Source: a bacterium (GTDB lineage: Bacteria > Actinomycetota > Acidimicrobiia > Acidimicrobiales > CATQHL01). From it: DNA of 8,782 nt. Below, in pieces: positions 5,997 through 8,782 of this stretch. The stretch is from contig JAPONU010000078.1 of assembly GCA_026713745.1 (NCBI GenBank), positions 1 through 8,782 on the forward strand, in the 5' to 3' direction. The notes under the pieces were generated by a model. It did not search any database, was not told the origin of the DNA, and was given only the letters and a program-made list of their open reading frames with translations. Both the position numbers and the translations under genes were made by a program. How positions within the stretch are numbered: position 1 is the first letter of the stretch; each line of letters opens with the position of its first letter.

Positions 5997-6099
5997 CCGT
6001 GAGTCGGACCCGTGGGGCGCGACACCCGGACCGTCGGGGCCACCGCAACCCGCGCCGCGAGTCACGCCGGTCTCGATGGCGGCTCCGGCTCCTCGATGC

Positions 6100-7011
6100 T
6101 CAGCCGGCCGCCGGACCGCTCCCGGGGATGGTGCCGGGGGGCAGGCCCCTCACGTGCGCGGCGATCTCCTCGGGCCGGCAGAACCACACCTCGTCGCGCC
6201 GCTCGACGATGTGATCCAGCGCGGCGCGCAGGTGCTTCAGGCGGAACGGCTGGCCGACCAGGAACGTGTGCAGCGAGATGGAGCACACCAGCGGCTGCTG
6301 CGCGGACAGCCGCAGCATCTCGTCGAACTGGTCCGTCATCATCTCCGCGAACATCGGACCGGTGTGGTGGCGCAGCACCAGCGCACCCACGTCGTTCAGC
6401 TCCAGGGGGTAGGGAATGCTGAGCAGCGGACCCGATCGTGTCCGCAGCCAGATGGGCTGGTCGTCGCAGGGCGACTGCAGCGTGTACCGGTAGCCGGCCT
6501 CGACGAGCAGGTCGCTGGTCACCGCCGACTCGGCGATGTAGGGGCCCAGCCAGCCGTTCGGGCGCCGCCCCCAGTGCTCCGTGATGGTCTCGGTGGTCTC
6601 GGCGATGAGGCGGGCCTCGTCGGACTCCCAGAGGCCGTCGCTGCGCTCGGAGTTCGTCCGCCCGTGGGCGATGATCTCGTCGCCCCGCTCGACGATGCGG
6701 GCCACAATGTCGGGGTACAACTCCATGGCCGCCGCGTTGACGTTGTGCGACCAGGGGATGTCCAGTTCGTCGAAGGTGTCGAACATGCGCCAGATGCCGA
6801 CGCGGTTGCCGTAGTCGCGCCAGGCGTAGCTGCGGAAGTTGGGCGGCGCGCTGACCGCCGAGTCGTTCAGGCCGATCCCAGCCTTGTAGGCGAAGTGCTC
6901 GACGTTGTTGGAGAGGCAGACGGCGAGGCGCGTCCCGTTGGGCCACTCGTACGTTGGCCGGTCGTTGATCGGCACGTAGTCGTAGCGGTCGTTGGCGGGC
7001 AGTTTCATCAT
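6100..7011 (-). CDS. PuuE/polysaccharide-deacetylase-like cyclic amide or imide hydrolase
   Basis: A 303-aa protein with the NodB/CE4-like barrel in its PuuE (allantoinase) and cyclic-imidase subgroup form. Visible landmarks are the N-terminal RLAVCLSNNVEHFAY (28-42), WRDYGNRVGIWRMFDTF (64-80), GDEIIAHGRTNSE (110-122), RPNGWLGPYIAES (150-162) and SLHTFLVGQPFRLKHLRAAL (246-265). Classical chitin and peptidoglycan deacetylases have a TFDD metal motif; here the matching strand leads into NNVEHF, resembling the N-x-E motif of PuuE. Hydrolysis of a cyclic amide or imide is therefore more likely than sugar deacetylation. There is no signal peptide, which also argues against a cell-wall role. Two adjacent ATGs (7011 and 7008) follow a GAGGGAG ribosome site; the second has the better spacing. 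Placed next to a half-amide hydrolase and a maleate isomerase-like enzyme, an imide -> half-amide step is the natural guess. Confidence 0.82.
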   Translation of the reverse strand: MMKLPANDRYDYVPINDRPTYEWPNGTRLAVCLSNNVEHFAYKAGIGLNDSAVSAPPNFRSYAWRDYGNRVGIWRMFDTFDELDIPWSHNVNAAAMELYPDIVARIVERGDEIIAHGRTNSERSDGLWESDEARLIAETTETITEHWGRRPNGWLGPYIAESAVTSDLLVEAGYRYTLQSPCDDQPIWLRTRSGPLLSIPYPLELNDVGALVLRHHTGPMFAEMMTDQFDEMLRLSAQQPLVCSISLHTFLVGQPFRLKHLRAALDHIVERRDEVWFCRPEEIAAHVRGLPPGTIPGSGPAAG

Positions 7012-7039
7012 TGTCTCCCTCGTGTCTCTGCATTCCCTA

Positions 7040-7093
7040 CTGTCTCCATGATTCGTGCGACTCGTGCGACTCGTACGAATCCTGTGACTCCTG
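7040..7093. repeat. Degenerate 9-bp tandem repeat, about five copies
   Basis: Consecutive 9-bp units on the plus strand run TGATTCGTG (7049), CGACTCGTG (7058), CGACTCGTA (7067), CGAATCCTG (7076) and TGACTCCTG (7085), with a weaker copy at 7040-7048. The array contains the 8-bp palindrome TCGTACGA (7071-7078) and lies 29-82 nt upstream of the deacetylase-like start, in a 185-nt gap without a convincing gene. It could be a regulatory iteron set or a minisatellite. Confidence 0.6.
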
Positions 7094-7170
7094 CGGGTTC
7101 CGCCCGGCGATCAGCCGCGCCCGGGGGCCGGGACTGCAAGACCCGCAGCACCACGGCACCGGTGGCCCGC

Positions 7171-7184
7171 CCGGCGGCCGCCGG
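7171..7184 (-). terminator. GC palindrome after alpha/beta-hydrolase gene
   Basis: A perfect 14-bp palindrome, CCGGCGGCCGCCGG, begins 12 nt after the stop codon at 7197. It can fold as a 5-bp stem with a GGCC loop. There is no T-tract, so it is at best a weak or Rho-assisted terminator. Confidence 0.3.
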
Positions 7185-7196
7185 AGAGCCACGCGG

Positions 7197-8021
7197 TCAT
7201 GCGAAGAACCCCTCGAAGTGCTCGGCCATCTCGTCGGCGGCCGTCGTGAACAGTTCCAGCACGTCGGTGAGGTGCGGGAGCGACACCACCTGGGCGTGCG
7301 GAGGCAGGAGCGGCCGTGCCCTGGCAGTCTGGGCAGTGAGGTCGTCGTGCACGTCGAGCACGAGGAACGGCTGGCGGACCTGCGCCACCAGTTCACCGGT
7401 CGGGTGGTCGAACACCGCGTGATAGGCGATCCAGGGATCGGGCTGGGCCCCGAGATGATCCATGGCGAACTCGTGCAGCAAGTCCGGCGACCAGGCGCGC
7501 GAACGCACGGCCCCGCCGCCGAACCCGCCGTCACGCCACCAGCGCCAGTACCAGTCCAGGTGCGACCCGTCCGCGGCGGGCTCCGGTTCGTGCAGGTAGT
7601 TGTCCTTGTAGACCGGGATCTCCTCGGGGGAGAACACGGGCACGGTGACCACCGCGATCCGCCGCACCCTGCCGGGGTGGCGGGCCGCCAGGTCGATGGA
7701 CTCGCAGGCGCCCGTGTGGACGCCGGCCACGTCGAACCGCCCGATGCCGGCCGCGTCCAGCGCCTCCAGCGTGGCGTCGGCGTAGTCGCCGAGGCTGAGC
7801 CCCGGCCGGGGATGGTCCGAGCACCCGAACCCCAAGCGGTCCGGCACGACCACGCGCCGGCCGGCGGACAGCCGCGGGGTGATGTGGCGGAACATGCGGC
7901 CCGAGGCGAGCCCCATGTGCAGCAGGACCAGCGGCGGGTCGCCCTCGCCGTTGATCCGGAGATGGACGTGGCCGTGACGCGTGGCGACGAGCCTGCGGCT
8001 TGTCCCCTCCAATTCGAGCAT
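7197..8021 (-). CDS. Alpha/beta-hydrolase-fold protein with GVHTGA elbow
   Basis: A 274-aa alpha/beta-hydrolase-fold protein. The oxyanion region is LVLLHMGLASGRMF (31-44), the next strand and turn VVVPDRLGFGCSDHP (57-71). The nucleophile elbow reads VAGVHTGACESIDLAARHPGRV (98-119), with His102 where G-x-S-x-G enzymes have the catalytic Ser. Asp223 or Asp226 (LVLDVHDD) and His250 (SLPHLTDV) are in place for the usual acid and base. It is therefore not a standard serine hydrolase; it may be a variant hydrolase, a lyase or a non-hydrolytic member. NicD (N-formylmaleamate deformylase) belongs to this superfamily, but uses Ser, so that role is not supported here. ATG 8021 follows a strong GGAGGGAG site with 5-nt spacing. 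It is divergent from a paralogue carrying the same HTGA motif and begins the leftward gene series. Confidence 0.85.
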   Translation of the reverse strand: MLELEGTSRRLVATRHGHVHLRINGEGDPPLVLLHMGLASGRMFRHITPRLSAGRRVVVPDRLGFGCSDHPRPGLSLGDYADATLEALDAAGIGRFDVAGVHTGACESIDLAARHPGRVRRIAVVTVPVFSPEEIPVYKDNYLHEPEPAADGSHLDWYWRWWRDGGFGGGAVRSRAWSPDLLHEFAMDHLGAQPDPWIAYHAVFDHPTGELVAQVRQPFLVLDVHDDLTAQTARARPLLPPHAQVVSLPHLTDVLELFTTAADEMAEHFEGFFA

Positions 8022-8054
8022 GTCTACTCCCTCCGCCGGCCTCCGGTGCGGGCG

Positions 8055-8061
8055 ATACTAT
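8055..8061. promoter_or_regulatory. Shared AT patch, possible overlapping divergent -10 boxes
   Basis: ATACTAT in an otherwise GC-rich 82-nt divergent intergenic region gives TACTAT (8056-8061) on plus and TAGTAT (8060-8055) on minus, both matching TAnnnT. The positions suit leaders of about 35 nt for 8104 (plus) and about 25 nt for 8021 (minus). No good -35 boxes were seen. Confidence 0.4.
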
Positions 8062-8062
8062 G

Positions 8063-8087
8063 CTCGCCTCCCGGAACCGGGGGCGAG
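8063..8087. promoter_or_regulatory. Inverted repeat between divergent genes, candidate operator
   Basis: An outer repeat CTCGCC (8063-8068) with GGCGAG (8082-8087) encloses an inner CCGG-AA-CCGG (8071-8080). It lies directly downstream of the plus -10 and would cover the transcription start. It is distinct from the GGAAC-N3-GTTCC element, although it contains one GGAAC (8073-8077). Confidence 0.4.
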
Positions 8088-8103
8088 GCGCGACGGGAGA
8101 GCC

Positions 8104-8782
8104 ATGAGACGCGGCTACGCGGACACCGAGGTCGGGCAGGTCCACTACGTCGAGGCCGGTGAGGGGGCCCCGGTCGTTCTCCTCCACCAGACGGCGAGCA
8201 GTTCGGTCATGTACGCCAGGGCGCTGCCGCTGTTCGCCGAGCGCTGCCACGTCATCGCCATGGACACGCCCGGCTTCGGCATGTCCGACCACCCGCCCGA
8301 ACAACCCGCCGAAGGGATCCCGTACTACTCCCGCGCCGTCATCGGCCTGCTGGACCATCTCGGCCTCCCCCAGGCGCACCTGGTGGGGTTCCACACGGGT
8401 GCGAGCATCGTCATCGATGTGGGCGCCCATTCGCCGGAGCGGGTGAAGTCCCTGGTCATCGCGCCGATCCTCGCCATTGACGATGACGACGAGCGGGAGG
8501 AGTGGCTGGCCCGCGACGACCTCAAGCGCACCTGGGTCCCCGACGGCAAGGGGGAGTTCCTGGAGCGGGAGATCCTCGACTACGTGGCTCATTTCGCCAC
8601 CGAGAACGACGGCGAGACCTACCTGCGGGAACTCATCGCCAACCTGCAGGCCGGCCCGCGGTACTGGTGGACCTACGTGGCGGTCGTCACCTACGACCAC
8701 TACGCGGCCTACGCCAGGCTGCGGTGCCCCGTACTGGTGCTCAACGCCACCGACGAGGTGCTGTACTCCTACACCGTCAAGG
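8104..8782 (+). CDS. Alpha/beta-hydrolase-fold protein with GFHTGA elbow (C-terminus beyond window)
   Basis: The reading frame is open from ATG 8104 to the right edge (226 codons seen). A GGGAG ribosome site lies 4-5 nt before ATG. The fold is clear: VVLLHQTASSSVMYARALP (24-42) for the oxyanion loop, VIAMDTPGFGMSDHP (50-64), then the elbow LVGFHTGASIVIDVGAHSPERV (93-114), and VLVLNATDEVLY (210-221) with Asp217 as the likely acid. His97 takes the place of the usual nucleophilic Ser, exactly as in the divergent neighbour. The terminal catalytic His lies beyond the window. The overall outline resembles lyase/hydrolase members used in catabolism of aromatic and heterocyclic compounds, but the nucleophile change makes activity uncertain. 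It is the only plus-strand gene in the window and shares its 82-nt upstream region with the minus-strand paralogue. Confidence 0.85.
   Translation, partial: MRRGYADTEVGQVHYVEAGEGAPVVLLHQTASSSVMYARALPLFAERCHVIAMDTPGFGMSDHPPEQPAEGIPYYSRAVIGLLDHLGLPQAHLVGFHTGASIVIDVGAHSPERVKSLVIAPILAIDDDDEREEWLARDDLKRTWVPDGKGEFLEREILDYVAHFATENDGETYLRELIANLQAGPRYWWTYVAVVTYDHYAAYARLRCPVLVLNATDEVLYSYTVK

Noticed and set aside
4965..6002. Plus-strand 345-codon open frame
   Set aside because: It is antisense to the isomerase and part of the monooxygenase, crosses the operator, and has no recognisable domain.
6062..7033. Minus-strand 323-codon frame overlapping the deacetylase-like gene
   Set aside because: It is a shifted frame of the same strand; the 6100-7011 frame carries the family motifs.
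6076..7422. Plus-strand 448-codon open frame
   Set aside because: It is antisense to the deacetylase-like gene; long frames on the opposite strand are expected at this GC content and no domain is recognisable.
7197..8021. Assignment as NicD (N-formylmaleamate deformylase)
   Set aside because: The neighbourhood is suggestive, but the catalytic Ser of NicD is replaced by His102, so the name cannot be supported.
7011..8162. Plus-strand 383-codon open frame with Ser/Cys/Asp repeats
   Set aside because: It spans the 9-bp repeats, the antisense of an alpha/beta hydrolase and the divergent promoter; the low-complexity start is only the translated repeat.
7531..8700. Minus-strand 389-codon open frame
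   Set aside because: It is antisense to the 8104 gene and out of frame with the 7197-8021 gene; both of these have clear family motifs, while this frame has none.

Overview
This is a very GC-rich window with strong G/C preference at third codon positions. It uses GTG as well as ATG starts, has lipoproteins with an LAAAC-type lipobox, and carries a neocarzinostatin-fold protein. Together these point to an actinobacterium, possibly an uncultured Acidimicrobiia-like lineage; the lineage is inference. No RNA genes, insertion sequences, integrases or CRISPR arrays were seen. Almost everything is on the minus strand, and the last gene diverges on the plus strand.

Layout from left to right. (a) 1-1927, minus: a tightly packed set, read as an acyl-CoA-dehydrogenase-fold flavoprotein, then an 83-aa two-helix membrane protein overlapping it by 4 nt (GTGA), then 1 nt later a lipoprotein with an Ala/Glu-rich coiled coil that runs off the left edge. 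(b) 2100-3008, minus: a secreted protein with two tandem neocarzinostatin-like domains, with its own promoter (-35 TTGACC, 17-bp spacer, -10 TACTGT) wrapped in inverted repeats. (c) 3215-5924, minus: a compact catabolic operon of a maleate isomerase/Asp-Glu racemase-family enzyme, a class A FAD monooxygenase and an isochorismatase-fold amidohydrolase. (d) 6100-7011, minus: a PuuE/polysaccharide-deacetylase-like cyclic amide or imide hydrolase. (e) 7197-8021 minus and 8104-8782 plus: two divergent alpha/beta-hydrolase-fold proteins that share an unusual G-x-H-T-G-A nucleophile elbow.

How the genes may work together (inference): the order cyclic imide -> half-amide -> dicarboxylate -> fumarate would be served by the PuuE-like enzyme, the isochorismatase-fold amidase and the maleate isomerase-like protein. 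The same three steps, plus the FAD hydroxylase and alpha/beta hydrolases, resemble the lower nicotinate (nic) route via maleamate and maleate. No ring-cleaving 2,5-dihydroxypyridine dioxygenase is in the window, so the substrate is unknown. 

The most interesting signal is regulatory. The promoter regions of the catabolic operon and of the tandem neocarzinostatin-like protein carry the same three-half-site element, GGAAC-N3-GTTCC-N7-GGAAC, with identical spacing and opposite orientation. In the neocarzinostatin-like gene the -35 hexamer lies inside the N7 spacer. This predicts that one regulator, encoded outside the window and with an IclR-like site geometry, controls both a small-molecule catabolic operon and a secreted ligand-binding-fold protein.
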